Origin: Fimbriiglobus ruber
GTDB lineage: Bacteria > Planctomycetota > Planctomycetia > Gemmatales > Gemmataceae
Direction: 5' to 3'
Assembly: GCF_002197845.1 (NCBI RefSeq)
Contig: NZ_NIDE01000003.1
Location: 310,001-374,000, forward strand
DNA: 64,000 bases
The notes under the pieces were generated by a model. That model ran no database searches. It saw only the letters and a list, made by a program, of their open reading frames with translations, and was not told where the DNA came from. Of this stretch, positions 37,030 through 46,087 are shown piece after piece. The translations under genes were made by a program, and so were the position numbers. Positions within the stretch are counted from its first letter, which is position 1, and every line of letters begins with the position of its first letter.

Positions 37030-38673
37030 TCAATCCTTCGCGCCCCCGAGCGTGACGGTGATTTTGTACTTGTCGTTCAGGTGGGCGTGGGCCTGGCTAC
37101 CCTCACCGGTCTTCGGGAAACGGTCGCAGACCTGCTTAAACACCTTGATCGCCGGCTCCGTGCGGCCGGCTTGCTCGTGCGTGTACCCGATCTGGATCAA
37201 GGCCGCCGACGCGTGCGGCGGCGACGTGGCGATGACCTGCTGGTACAGGCTGATCGCCTCGTCGTACTGCTTGAGCTGCCGGTGGGCGGCCGCCATGTGC
37301 AGGTAGTTGTGCGGGAACCGGTCGGTGCCGCGGTAGGCGGTGATGCAGTCCTTCCAGCGCTGGGCGTAATACAGCGTCTCGGCCGTCTGGAAGTGCCACT
37401 CGTTCGCGTGTTCGGCGTCGGCCGTCAGCAGCTCGCGGTAGACGGCGATGGCCTGGTCGGGCTTGCCGGCGTGGCGGTACGCGAGTGCCGCCGCCGCCAG
37501 CCACTTCGGGGCCGTCTTCGCGTCCCGGACCGCGAGGCGGCGGTAGACTTCGACGGCCTTATCGTACTGCTGCTCTTCCGAGAAACTGTACGCGATCTGG
37601 CCTTCGCCCTCGGCCGCGTCCTTGAACTTGGCGTAGGTCGCGCGGGCGAGGGCGCGCTGCTTGTTGTCCTTGTACCACTGGGCGAGGTGGCCCAGGAGTT
37701 GGTCGCTCGTACCCAGCGCCGCGAGCATTTCGTCGTACACGAGCTTCTGCTTGTCCGGCTGTCGGGCCTGCCGCCGCACTTCGGCGACCCAATACCACGT
37801 CTCGATCGCCTTGGGCTTCAACTTCTCGTCCTTCATCCACTCGCCGGCCTTCACTTTCAACCACCCGGCCGCGCCGTCCGCGAGCTTTTCGCCCAACTTC
37901 TTCGTCGGCTCGTCCATCGCGCCGGTCAACTCATGGACGGTTGCCGACAACCGGCCGAGGCCGTCGTGCATCAGGTGCGCGGGCACGTCCGTCTCCGCGC
38001 AGGTCGTGGCGAGTGCCTTCAGCCCTTCGTCAAAGTTGCCGCCACGGAACGACAGCTGGGCGAGTTGCCGGGCGGCCGTGGTGCAGGGCTCGACGGCCAG
38101 GCCCTTACGGTCGACGTTGTAGGTCAGTTCTTGAAGAAGCGCAAGACGGGTCGGCTGATCGTTTTCTTTCACGGCGATGTCGACGAGGTCGAGCCGGGCC
38201 ATGACGGCCGCGAAATGTTTCGGGTAGCTCGTTACCGCCTTGGTGTAAGCCTTCTTCGCCGGCTTGGTGTCGCCCATGTCGCGGTAGGTCCGGCCGATGA
38301 GCAGTGCGGCGATCGGGGCTTCGGGCGAGTCTGGGAAGTAGTCGAGGACCGTCTGGTACCCATCTTTAATCGCGGCGTTCTGCTTTCGCAGCTCGATCTG
38401 ACAGTGCGACCACTTGAGTTGCGCGTACGGCGCGCCCTCGCTGCGCTCGTACAGCTTGAGGAACTTCTCGTACTCGTCGGCCGCGACCTTCCACTGGTGT
38501 TCGCGGTAGAACCGCTCGGCCACGTTGAGCTGATACCGTTCCGCTTCCCGCAGTTTGGCCCAGCGTTCGATGGACATCTCGTCGAGCGGGCCAGCCCAGG
38601 CTTGTAAATTAAGAGAGCCGAGGGCGAGCGCGACGAGGACCGTCCGGGTCACGGTTTTTGCGAAATCAGCCAC
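37030..38673 (-). CDS. secreted TPR protein (YbgF/outer-membrane-lipoprotein-like)
   Basis: Encodes 547 aa. A signal peptide (about 1-27) precedes TPR-like helices throughout (for example AAKVAADEYEKFLKLYE-like, then QYDEAISLYQQVIA and PAIKVFKQVCDRFP near the end). Such periplasmic TPR proteins act in envelope complex assembly. Its start lies inside the DUF4159 gene with a 25-bp overlap (38649-38673), so the two are translationally coupled. It is the last gene of the 40580-37030 operon. Confidence 0.8.
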   Translation of the reverse strand: MADFAKTVTRTVLVALALGSLNLQAWAGPLDEMSIERWAKLREAERYQLNVAERFYREHQWKVAADEYEKFLKLYERSEGAPYAQLKWSHCQIELRKQNAAIKDGYQTVLDYFPDSPEAPIAALLIGRTYRDMGDTKPAKKAYTKAVTSYPKHFAAVMARLDLVDIAVKENDQPTRLALLQELTYNVDRKGLAVEPCTTAARQLAQLSFRGGNFDEGLKALATTCAETDVPAHLMHDGLGRLSATVHELTGAMDEPTKKLGEKLADGAAGWLKVKAGEWMKDEKLKPKAIETWYWVAEVRRQARQPDKQKLVYDEMLAALGTSDQLLGHLAQWYKDNKQRALARATYAKFKDAAEGEGQIAYSFSEEQQYDKAVEVYRRLAVRDAKTAPKWLAAAALAYRHAGKPDQAIAVYRELLTADAEHANEWHFQTAETLYYAQRWKDCITAYRGTDRFPHNYLHMAAAHRQLKQYDEAISLYQQVIATSPPHASAALIQIGYTHEQAGRTEPAIKVFKQVCDRFPKTGEGSQAHAHLNDKYKITVTLGGAKD

Positions 38674-39935
38674 TGGTTATACTCCCGGTGGGCGTAGTAG
38701 ATGATGTTCACGCCAAGTTGATAGCACATCTCGTAAACGTCTTTCTTGATCCCCGCGTGGTCGTCCCGCCAGGCATCGCCGAGCGCGCCGGGGTGGTAAT
38801 AGACGACCCACCGGCCGTCGATCTTCCAGCCCAGCGGCGTCGTCCCGCCGTGAGCTACCACGACCGGCAGCTGTGGGATCGCGTACGGCCGCTGGTGGAT
38901 GCGGTCGTCGCGCGGGATCGCGACCGGCGTGGTTCCGGTGACTTCGTTCATCACGGCGATGAAGTTGTGGTGGAAGCCCTGCCCGCCGAGGTTGTCGCCC
39001 AAGATCATGCCGTGCCGTTCGGTGAGGTACTGGTTGAGAACCCTCTTGTCGGCCGGCGTCAGCGGGAGCGACTGCGTCCCCGAGACGTAGATGAGTGGCG
39101 GGCTCTTCTTCGCTGGGAAGGCGGCCAGTTGCGCGGGGTCGAGGTATTCGGTCTCCTCGCCCACTTTCTGCCGGGTCCGCGCGGCGTATTCGGCCAACAT
39201 GTTCCGGTCGCCGCCGATGCCAAAGTTCTTGTCCCACCCGCGGTCGCTGTGCCGGAGGCGGAGGAAGCGGACCTTCCCGGTGCCGGTGCCGCCGCCGAAC
39301 CCAGCCCCCTCGCCAGCGCCGTCTCCGGTCCCCGCGCTCCCCTGGCCCACCTGATAGAGATTCTGCGTCTCTTCGGTCAGCTTGACCTCAACCTTGTCGA
39401 GCGGCGGGGGCGAGAAGAGGATCGAACTGTACGGGTTGATGACGTACTTCTTGCGGACGACTTTCTGCACCTTCACGGTCGTCGCCTGGATCGAGTCCGA
39501 CCCACCGCCCGAGGGCAACTCGTAAGGCTCCAGCGCGCCCTTGGGGAGGCTCAAGTGGGCGAGGAAATAGACGCCGAGAAAGAATAGGGAATACGCGGCT
39601 AACACGACAAAAGACTGCCGCAGGCGCTGACCGGAGCGGCCGTAGAGCCGGGCGGCCGGGTCGAGCGGGTTCCACCCGCGGCCGCCCGCGGTTGCCTCGC
39701 CGCCGACCGAAACGACTACCCGGCCGGATGTCGCCAGTGCGCGTCGTCGTTCGATTCGCTGCGCTGCACGCTCGACGCCGAAAACCGCCCATGCCAGGCC
39801 CAGCACGTACGCGATGACCCAAGCGGCGGAGATCGCCAGGCCGTTCCGTGTCACGGCGGCCAGGGCGGTGCAGAGCGCGAGAACCAGAACCGTTCCCAGC
39901 GCGGCCCGAAGTGGGGTCAGGCGAAAGCGGGGCAT
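38649..39935 (-). CDS. DUF4159 membrane protein
   Basis: Encodes 428 aa from the ATG at 39935; the frame opens at 40043 but that segment is encoded by the family A repeat, so the shorter start is used. Three hydrophobic segments (about 10-27, 33-50 and 105-125) are followed by a Gly-rich hinge (~195-220) and a soluble C-terminal DUF4159 domain, including LIYVSGTQSLPLTPADKR and the Tyr/His-rich end. DUF4159 proteins occur with MoxR/vWA systems in other bacteria; the function is unknown. Confidence 0.8.
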   Translation of the reverse strand: MPRFRLTPLRAALGTVLVLALCTALAAVTRNGLAISAAWVIAYVLGLAWAVFGVERAAQRIERRRALATSGRVVVSVGGEATAGGRGWNPLDPAARLYGRSGQRLRQSFVVLAAYSLFFLGVYFLAHLSLPKGALEPYELPSGGGSDSIQATTVKVQKVVRKKYVINPYSSILFSPPPLDKVEVKLTEETQNLYQVGQGSAGTGDGAGEGAGFGGGTGTGKVRFLRLRHSDRGWDKNFGIGGDRNMLAEYAARTRQKVGEETEYLDPAQLAAFPAKKSPPLIYVSGTQSLPLTPADKRVLNQYLTERHGMILGDNLGGQGFHHNFIAVMNEVTGTTPVAIPRDDRIHQRPYAIPQLPVVVAHGGTTPLGWKIDGRWVVYYHPGALGDAWRDDHAGIKKDVYEMCYQLGVNIIYYAHREYNQWLISQKP

Positions 39936-39956
39936 GAAGGCGCTCAAAACTTGTTG

Positions 39957-40050
39957 GCCGCAGATGAACGCGGATAAACGCGGATCAGAAGAGATAAAAT
40001 AACCGATTCTTATCTTTTCTGATCCGCGTTTATCCGCGTTCATCTGCGGC
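39957..40050. repeat. palindromic intergenic repeat, family A copy 2
   Basis: Arms GCCGCAGATGAACGCGG... (from 39957) and the matching complement ending at 40050 around a short AT-rich centre. It shares the CGCGGATCAGAA ends and GCCGCAGAT core with copies at 4293-4406 and 43441-43554. It lies between the DUF4159 gene and the preceding membrane gene. Confidence 0.9.
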
Positions 40051-40064
40051 GAAAATAGGCGGGG

Positions 40065-40580
40065 TTATTTCAGTTCCTTAAGCAGGTCGTCGTCTTTCTT
40101 GTCCAGAGGGTTTACCTTGGAGTTCGACGTCTTCGTGCCATTCTCGCCGAGTTTGTTCAAGATGTCCGATTTGGCCCCGACGGGCGGCTTCGTCGCGTCG
40201 GCGGCTACGGACGAACCGTTCGGCGCCTTCTTCGGGCCGGCATCGGGCGTGTTCGGTGTACCCGCATCGGCCTTCGGCTGGTCGGCCGCGGCGGCGGGCG
40301 TATCTGGTTTCGCGGCGGCCGCGGGGTTGCCGTCGCCCGTGTTTTGCTTCGCCAAAAAGTACGGAATGACCGTGAGCGCGGCGAACAGGATCGCAATGAC
40401 GACCCCCGCCTGAATGCACGGGCGGAGCAAGCCGCCTTCCTGACTCAGGCCCAGCGCCTCCTGCGGGTCTTGCGTGCGGAAGCGGCGGAGGGCATCGGAG
40501 ACGTCCGGCACGCGGCCGCGGTCGGCCGTGGCCGTTCGCGAACCCGGCGTCTGGTCGCCGTTAGGGTGGTTCGGAGTCAT
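40065..40580 (-). CDS. single-pass membrane protein, 171 aa
   Basis: ATG at 40580. One transmembrane segment (about residues 58-78, VVIAILFAALTVIPYFLA) separates a short cytoplasmic N-terminus from a long Ala/Pro/Asp/Lys-rich tail. The tail looks disordered and is probably exported. It is the first gene of the operon with the DUF4159 and TPR genes; it may serve as an envelope anchor. No conserved domain is recognised. Confidence 0.65.
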   Translation of the reverse strand: MTPNHPNGDQTPGSRTATADRGRVPDVSDALRRFRTQDPQEALGLSQEGGLLRPCIQAGVVIAILFAALTVIPYFLAKQNTGDGNPAAAAKPDTPAAAADQPKADAGTPNTPDAGPKKAPNGSSVAADATKPPVGAKSDILNKLGENGTKTSNSKVNPLDKKDDDLLKELK

Positions 40581-40794
40581 GGGGTTAATGGTCAGAACTC
40601 CGGGGGAAAGGGCGTATCGGCAGCCGGGACGGGCGCGACCCGTTGCGAACAAGTTTAACCGGAAGCCGGCCTCTCGCAACCCGCCCGCGTGCGAAGTCGC
40701 TCGTTCATCGGGCGGACATCAATTGATGCACCGGGCGGCAGTGTCCAAGAATTAAGACGGTCGCGGGTGGAAATCAGTTCCCTGCTCGGGTTAC

Positions 40795-41181
40795 TCACTT
40801 GGCAAAAGCGAAGAACGCGCCGATTCCAATCACGTAGAGGAGCATCAACAAGATCTGCACGGCAAACAGAATCGACGCGGCGATGCCGAGGATTTTCCCG
40901 GCCTGGGTCGTTTGTCGGCCCTCCGGGTCCATCCGCCCTTCGTCCATCGCGCGGATGTCGGCGGCCCCCAACACCCACGCCACGATCCCGACCATCGGGC
41001 ACTGCAGCGCGAGGCCGAGTATTCCGAGAACCAGGATCAGCATCCCGCGGTGAGGCTCGTCGTAGTGTGGGTCATCGTAATCATCATACTCGTCGTCGTC
41101 GTACTCCTCCTCTTCGACTGGCCGACGTTCGGCGGGTTTCTCTTCGGCGGGCCGTCCCTCGTCGGGCGTGTCTGTGGACAT
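40795..41181 (-). CDS. DUF4190-type membrane protein with acidic N-terminus
   Basis: Encodes 128 aa. The first ~45 residues are very acidic (EEEEYDDDEYDDYDD), followed by two hydrophobic segments (about 47-72 and 97-125) separated by a short cytoplasmic loop (DEGRMDPEGRQTTQAGKILG). The arrangement matches small DUF4190 proteins of unknown function. It starts 11 bases after the AI-2E gene stop and is likely cotranscribed with it. Confidence 0.7.
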   Translation of the reverse strand: MSTDTPDEGRPAEEKPAERRPVEEEEYDDDEYDDYDDPHYDEPHRGMLILVLGILGLALQCPMVGIVAWVLGAADIRAMDEGRMDPEGRQTTQAGKILGIAASILFAVQILLMLLYVIGIGAFFAFAK

Positions 41182-41192
41182 GGATGGCCCCC

Positions 41193-42518
41193 TCACGGGT
41201 TCGGGTGTTCGGACGGTTTGGCCGCGTCGGCCCCCGGCTTCTCGCCCGTCCCGTTCGCGACCGACTCGTGGTGGTGGGCGTGGTGGTGATCGTGATGATG
41301 ATCGTAGTGGGCCGCCTTCTTCGCCAGGGCTTGTTCGTCGGCGGCCGTCATCACGGCCGTTTTGTCCGCGTCCGGATCGCCGTCGCTGCCCAGAACCACG
41401 GCCAGTTCGATCTCGGCTTCGTCCTTCGGCGGCGGGTCTTCGCCGGACCCCATCAGTCGGCCCCACGGCCGCCACCCGTCGACTTGTAGGCAGACGGCTT
41501 TGATCGCGGCCATCAACGGCATCGCCAGGAACAGCCCGGCCGTCCCCCACACGTACTCCCAGAACAGGCACGCCATGATGACGGTGGTGGCGTTCAGGTC
41601 CATGCTCCGGCCCATCACCCAGGGGACGATGATGTACCCCTCGAACGTCACGACGGCGGTGTAGAACACGGCGATTCCGAACGCCGCCCCGGGGCCGACG
41701 TGCAAAAGCGCGTCCAGCACGGGCGGGATGCCGGCGGCCATCGTCCCGAGGTACGGGACGTAGCAGAGGACTGCCGTCAGGAGACCCCAGAGTAACGCTT
41801 GCTTGAGCCCGATGGCGTGGTACACGGCCCCGAGAACGGTCCCCAAGCCGATGTTCACGACCGTTCGCCAGACGAGGTAGGCGCGGACGGCGTCGGCTAT
41901 CTGGGCGAGGGCGGTCGTCACCCGCGACTGGGTGTCCGGGCTGGGGCCGAAGATGTTGCGAATCTTCCGGGCGAGCATTTCCCCTTCGAGCAACAGAAAC
42001 AGGAGGATGAATAAGATCAGCACGCCCTGGAGGAGAAGTTCCCCACCCAGCCGGCTGAGGTCGAGTAGCGCGTTGGTGATGTAGTTCCCGTCGAAGGTCT
42101 TGCTCACGTACTGGTAGAACGCGGAGTTGTTCGGGTCGGGCGGAAACGCTTCCTCGGTCGGGAACGGGATCGAGTTCTGGGCGGCCGAGCGGAACTTGTT
42201 GTAGAACGCGTTCTTCGCAGCCTCGTCCCCCGGGCGGGGGAGGTCGGCGATGAGGCCGGGGATCGCGGTCGCGAAAATCGTGAAGATGGCCAGGCTGAAT
42301 ACCACGACCGCCATGACGACCGACAGGCAGGCGAAGAACCACGGGAATCGCCACCCGTCGCGGAGTCGCACGGCGTACGGCCAGAGGATCGCCGCGAGCA
42401 GGGCGGAGATCGTGAGCGGGACGAACATCGACCGCCCGAGATAAAGGGCGATGCTCGACCCGAGGAGGGCGAGGACGTTCAACCCGTACCGCGTGGCCGT
42501 CGTCAGGTTCAGGTTCAT
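41193..42518 (-). CDS. AI-2E family transporter with His-rich tail
   Basis: Encodes 441 aa of the AI-2E/TqsA/PerM family, whose members export autoinducer-2 or act as sodium/proton antiporters. About eight hydrophobic segments, with the family-typical VLCYVPYLGTMAAGIPPVLDA-like region, are present. Residues 404-418 form a His cluster with two HHH-D/A-HHH blocks, absent from most family members and possibly metal-binding. The substrate is unknown. Gene order suggests an operon with the downstream DUF4190 gene. Confidence 0.85.
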   Translation of the reverse strand: MNLNLTTATRYGLNVLALLGSSIALYLGRSMFVPLTISALLAAILWPYAVRLRDGWRFPWFFACLSVVMAVVVFSLAIFTIFATAIPGLIADLPRPGDEAAKNAFYNKFRSAAQNSIPFPTEEAFPPDPNNSAFYQYVSKTFDGNYITNALLDLSRLGGELLLQGVLILFILLFLLLEGEMLARKIRNIFGPSPDTQSRVTTALAQIADAVRAYLVWRTVVNIGLGTVLGAVYHAIGLKQALLWGLLTAVLCYVPYLGTMAAGIPPVLDALLHVGPGAAFGIAVFYTAVVTFEGYIIVPWVMGRSMDLNATTVIMACLFWEYVWGTAGLFLAMPLMAAIKAVCLQVDGWRPWGRLMGSGEDPPPKDEAEIELAVVLGSDGDPDADKTAVMTAADEQALAKKAAHYDHHHDHHHAHHHESVANGTGEKPGADAAKPSEHPNP

Positions 42519-42543
42519 ATCCGATGTCCCGGGGCGGAGGCGG

Positions 42544-43422
42544 TTACCCGTCGAGCAGTTCGGCGGCCCGTAGCGTGTTGGCCAGGAGCATGGTAATCGT
42601 CATCGGCCCGACGCCCCCGGGGACCGGCGACAGCGCGCCGGCGACGCCCGCCACCGCGGGGTCGACATCCCCGACGAGTTTGCCCGCGGCCCCGGGGTTG
42701 GTCCCGACGTCCACGACCGCGGCCCCCGACTTGACCATATCCGGCGTGATCAATCCGGCCCGCCCGACGGCGGCCACCAGCACGTCCGCGCGGCGACAGA
42801 CGGCCGCCAGGTCCGGCGTCCGGGTGTGGGCCACCGTCACCGTCGCGTCACACCCGGCGGGGTTCGCCGTGGTCGCCTTCTGCATCATCAGGAGCGCTAA
42901 GGGTTTGCCGACGATGTTGCTCCGCCCGACCACGACGACCTCCCGCCCGGCGAGCGGCACGTCGTTTCGGCGGAGGAGGTGGACAACACCGTGCGGGGTA
43001 CACGGGACGAACCGCGGGAACCCGGCGGCTAGCAGGCCGACGTTTTCGGGGTGGAACGCGTCCACGTCCTTGCGCGGGCCGACCGCGTGGATGACTGCGT
43101 CCTCGCGGATCTGCGGCGGGAGAGGGAGTTGAACCAGAATGCCGTGGACCGCAGGGTCGGTGTTCAGTGTATCCAACAACGCCAGTAAATGCGACTCCGA
43201 AGTGTGGACCGGCAGGTGGTGGAGCCAACTCCCCATCCCGACCTCGGCACACCCCTTTTGCTTGTTCCGCACGTAGGCAGCGCTCGCCTTGTTGTCCCCG
43301 ATCAGGACCACGGCGAGCCCGGGCGGGCGCTTGCCGGCAGCGGTGCGGGCGGCCACGGCTGCCGCGATCTCGACCCGCATCGTCTGGGCCAGCTGCTTGC
43401 CGTCGAGAACCCGCGCGGTCAT
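42544..43422 (-). CDS. folD: FolD: methylene-THF dehydrogenase/cyclohydrolase
   Basis: Encodes 292 aa, normal length. It interconverts 5,10-methylene-, methenyl- and 10-formyl-tetrahydrofolate with NADP. The catalytic Y50-x3-K54 is present (AYVRNK), as are the substrate motif QLPLPP, the nucleotide motif GRSNIVGKPLALLM and the C-terminal PVPGGVGPMTI. It lies 25 bp upstream of the AI-2E gene on the same strand. Cytoplasmic. Confidence 0.96.
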   Translation of the reverse strand: MTARVLDGKQLAQTMRVEIAAAVAARTAAGKRPPGLAVVLIGDNKASAAYVRNKQKGCAEVGMGSWLHHLPVHTSESHLLALLDTLNTDPAVHGILVQLPLPPQIREDAVIHAVGPRKDVDAFHPENVGLLAAGFPRFVPCTPHGVVHLLRRNDVPLAGREVVVVGRSNIVGKPLALLMMQKATTANPAGCDATVTVAHTRTPDLAAVCRRADVLVAAVGRAGLITPDMVKSGAAVVDVGTNPGAAGKLVGDVDPAVAGVAGALSPVPGGVGPMTITMLLANTLRAAELLDG

Positions 43423-43440
43423 GCAAAGCCTCCGTCAATT

Positions 43441-43554
43441 TTTTCGCCGCAGATACACGCGGATGAACGCGGATCAGAAGAAAGATCAAACAAGAATCCT
43501 ATTTTCTAATCTCTGTTCTGATCCGCGTTCATCCGCGTGTATCTACGGCGAAAA
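43441..43554. repeat. palindromic intergenic repeat, family A copy 3
   Basis: 39-bp arms 43441-43479 and 43516-43554 pair with one mismatch (TTTTCGCCGCAGAT... with its complement). It shares ends and core with the copies at 4293-4406 and 39957-40050 and lies between folD and the sirtuin gene, both on the minus strand. Confidence 0.92.
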
Positions 43555-43567
43555 TTCCTGTTCGCGC

Positions 43568-44347
43568 TTACAGCCCGAGCCGCTCGCACAACCGCGGGAG
43601 CGTCTGCCCGGACGGTCCGAAGACGCAGATATCAGCTTGCGAGCTGGCCTCGGTCTGGGTCAGGTTGAACTCGATCACGGTCCCCGGGACCGGCTTGAGC
43701 GAGCGGTCCCCCTTGGCGATCGGGATCAGGCTGGCGGCCGGGTATACGACCGCGGACGTGCCGGCCACGAGCAACACGTCGGCCTCGTGGGCCGCGAACA
43801 TCGCCGCTTCCCACACGCCCTCCGGCAGCGCCTCGTGGAACCAGACGATGTCCGGGCGGAGCATCGCGGTACAGGTCGGGCACGCCGGCAGGTCGCCCAG
43901 GTCGAGCAGCCCGCGGTCCTCGATCTTCTTACAGCCGGTACAGCGGGTGCGGTACAGGCTGCCGTGGATTTCGAGAACCTTCTTACTTCCGGCGAACCTG
44001 TGCAACCCGTCCACGTTCTGCGTGACCAGTGTAAACTTGTCGCCCCACCGCTGCTCCAGTTTCACAAGCGCGAGGTGGCCGGGGTTGGGCCGCACGGTGC
44101 GGACGTTCGCGCGGCGGGCGTTGTAGAACTTCCACACCAGTCCCGGGTCTTTCCGAAACCCGGTCGGCGTGGCCACGTCCTCAATGCGGTGCCCTTCCCA
44201 GAGCCCGTCGCTGGCGCGGAAGGTCGGCACCCCACTCTCAGCTGACACCCCGGCTCCGGTGAGGACCGCCACGGACTTCGCGGCTTTCAGCGCGCCCGCG
44301 GCGCGGTCGAGGGCTTCGTTCAAAACGCGATCTGCGGTGTCGGACAT
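43568..44347 (-). CDS. cobB: sirtuin, NAD-dependent protein deacylase
   Basis: Encodes 259 aa. Sirtuins remove acyl groups from lysine using NAD+. GAGVSAESGVPTFR (about 31-44), TQNVDGLH and catalytic His128 (in EIHG) are present, with two zinc pairs C-x2-C. Tyr75 and Arg78 (FYNAR) match the YxxR pair of CobB/SIRT5-type enzymes that prefer succinyl or malonyl groups. The ATG at 44347 has CTGGAG upstream and is preferred over the longer start at 44386. Confidence 0.9.
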   Translation of the reverse strand: MSDTADRVLNEALDRAAGALKAAKSVAVLTGAGVSAESGVPTFRASDGLWEGHRIEDVATPTGFRKDPGLVWKFYNARRANVRTVRPNPGHLALVKLEQRWGDKFTLVTQNVDGLHRFAGSKKVLEIHGSLYRTRCTGCKKIEDRGLLDLGDLPACPTCTAMLRPDIVWFHEALPEGVWEAAMFAAHEADVLLVAGTSAVVYPAASLIPIAKGDRSLKPVPGTVIEFNLTQTEASSQADICVFGPSGQTLPRLCERLGL

Positions 44348-44466
44348 GGGCGCGAACTCCAGAACGCTACCGGGGGCGTCCGTCAAGACGGGGCGCCCAG
44401 CGGGGACAAATGTGCCACAAATCTCTTACGATGACAGATCCAGGTTATCGCGAAAAAGTTCGCGGC

Positions 44467-45816
44467 CTACAGAAGTTCTTCGGCCTGTTTGCACAGCGCG
44501 GCGGCCTGCTCTGCTGTCGGCGCTTCAGCAATGACCCGGACGACCGGCTCCGTATTGCTCGGGCGGACGTGTAGCCACCAGTCGGGGCCGTCGAGGCGGA
44601 GGCCGTCGAGCTTGTCCGCGGTCGCCTCCGGCCACTTCTTCTCAATCGCCGCGAGGGCGGCCGCGAGGCGATCGCGGGGGACGGCGAACTTGGTCTTGAG
44701 CATCGAATAAGTGGGCAAGGCGGCGATGAGTTCGCTCAACGGCCGGTTGTCTTCGGCCATCAGGCTGAGGATCAGAGCCATGCCGATGAACGGGTCGCGG
44801 ACCCAGCCGACCCGCGGGTCGATGACGCCGCCGTTCCCCTCGCCGCCGATGACGGCTTTCGTGCCCCGCATCCGCTCGACGACGTTCGCCTCGCCCACGG
44901 CGGACCGGGAGAACGTCCCGCCGGCCCGCTCCGCGAGGTCCTGAATGACCCGGGAGGTCGACATGTTCACGACCACCGGCCCGCACTGCTCGCGGAGCCG
45001 GTGTTTGACGGCGAGGGCGAGCGTCAGTTCTTCGCTCACGCACGTCCCGGTCTCGTCGATCAGGGCGAGCCGGTCGGCGTCCGGGTCGAGTACGAACCCC
45101 ACCGCCGACCCAGTCTGCTTGACCCACGGGGCGACGTCCGTGAGGTTGGCGGGCGTCGGCTCGGGGTCGTGCGCGAAGTTCCCGTCCGCCCCGCAGTTGT
45201 GCTGCACCACCTCGCAGCCGAGTTCCTGGAGCAGTCGGGCGCCGAGCGGCCCGCCCGCGCCACCGTTGGCGTCGAGAAACACGCGGAAGTTCTTCGATGC
45301 GACGACGGCGACGTGAACCTGATCCAGCACCAGCTGGGCGTGTTCTTCCAAAACGTCCGGTGGGACGCGAACCCCCGAGCCGACCTTGTCCCACGTCGCC
45401 CGGGCGAACTGGCCGGATTCGAACAGCTTCTGGACCTGTTTCCCCTTCTCCGCCGACAGGACCGCGCCGTCCGGGCCGAACAGTTTGAGGCCGTTCCACG
45501 GGGCCGGATTGTGGCTCGCGGTGATCATGACGGCCCCGGCCGCTCCAAGATTCCTGACGGCGACGCCGACCGTGGGCGTCGGGACGACGCCGATGTCGTC
45601 GACATGGCAGCCGGCGCTGAAGAGCCCGGCGAAGACGGCGTGCTTGAGCATTTCCCCGCTGGGCCGGCTGTCGCGGGCCACCACCACGCGGCCGCCGTGC
45701 AGGTAAGTGCCGAGCGCGGCGGCGAACCGGGCGGCCGGCTCCGGGGTCAGGCTGTCGCCCACGACCCCGCGGATTCCGGACACGCTCACGATGAGTTCGC
45801 TGGAGACTGCGGCCAT
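44467..45816 (-). CDS. phosphohexosamine mutase (GlmM/ManB family)
   Basis: Encodes 449 aa from the ATG at 45816; upstream open sequence (to 46353) is not conserved. The alpha-D-phosphohexomutase family interconverts C1 and C6 phosphates. The phosphoserine loop is TASHNP with Ser101, the Mg loop is DPDADRL, and the sugar and phosphate loops are GEGNGG and RPSNTEP. GlmM would make glucosamine-1-phosphate for peptidoglycan and LPS; a phosphomannomutase or phosphoglucomutase role cannot be excluded. Divergent from the 46088 gene. Confidence 0.85.
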   Translation of the reverse strand: MAAVSSELIVSVSGIRGVVGDSLTPEPAARFAAALGTYLHGGRVVVARDSRPSGEMLKHAVFAGLFSAGCHVDDIGVVPTPTVGVAVRNLGAAGAVMITASHNPAPWNGLKLFGPDGAVLSAEKGKQVQKLFESGQFARATWDKVGSGVRVPPDVLEEHAQLVLDQVHVAVVASKNFRVFLDANGGAGGPLGARLLQELGCEVVQHNCGADGNFAHDPEPTPANLTDVAPWVKQTGSAVGFVLDPDADRLALIDETGTCVSEELTLALAVKHRLREQCGPVVVNMSTSRVIQDLAERAGGTFSRSAVGEANVVERMRGTKAVIGGEGNGGVIDPRVGWVRDPFIGMALILSLMAEDNRPLSELIAALPTYSMLKTKFAVPRDRLAAALAAIEKKWPEATADKLDGLRLDGPDWWLHVRPSNTEPVVRVIAEAPTAEQAAALCKQAEELL

Positions 45817-46087
45817 GAGTTCGGCTCTGACTGTGCGGGACAGACAATACGTGTAGGTATTGTGCGACACGAACGACACGCGGGCTATCGGCCGAGGCAC
45901 GAAATGAGCGCAGCACCCGCTTCGGAGCTTGACCGCATTGGTTTTCGGCAGCAGCCGGTTTAAAACATTGTGGTAACGGCTCGACCGCTCCCTAAACCGT
46001 AGCGACGGCGACCGACCGGGTAGCCAGACATACGATTTTCTGAGTTGGCCCAATTGCCGTTCAAATAACCATCGCCGGTGAACGACC

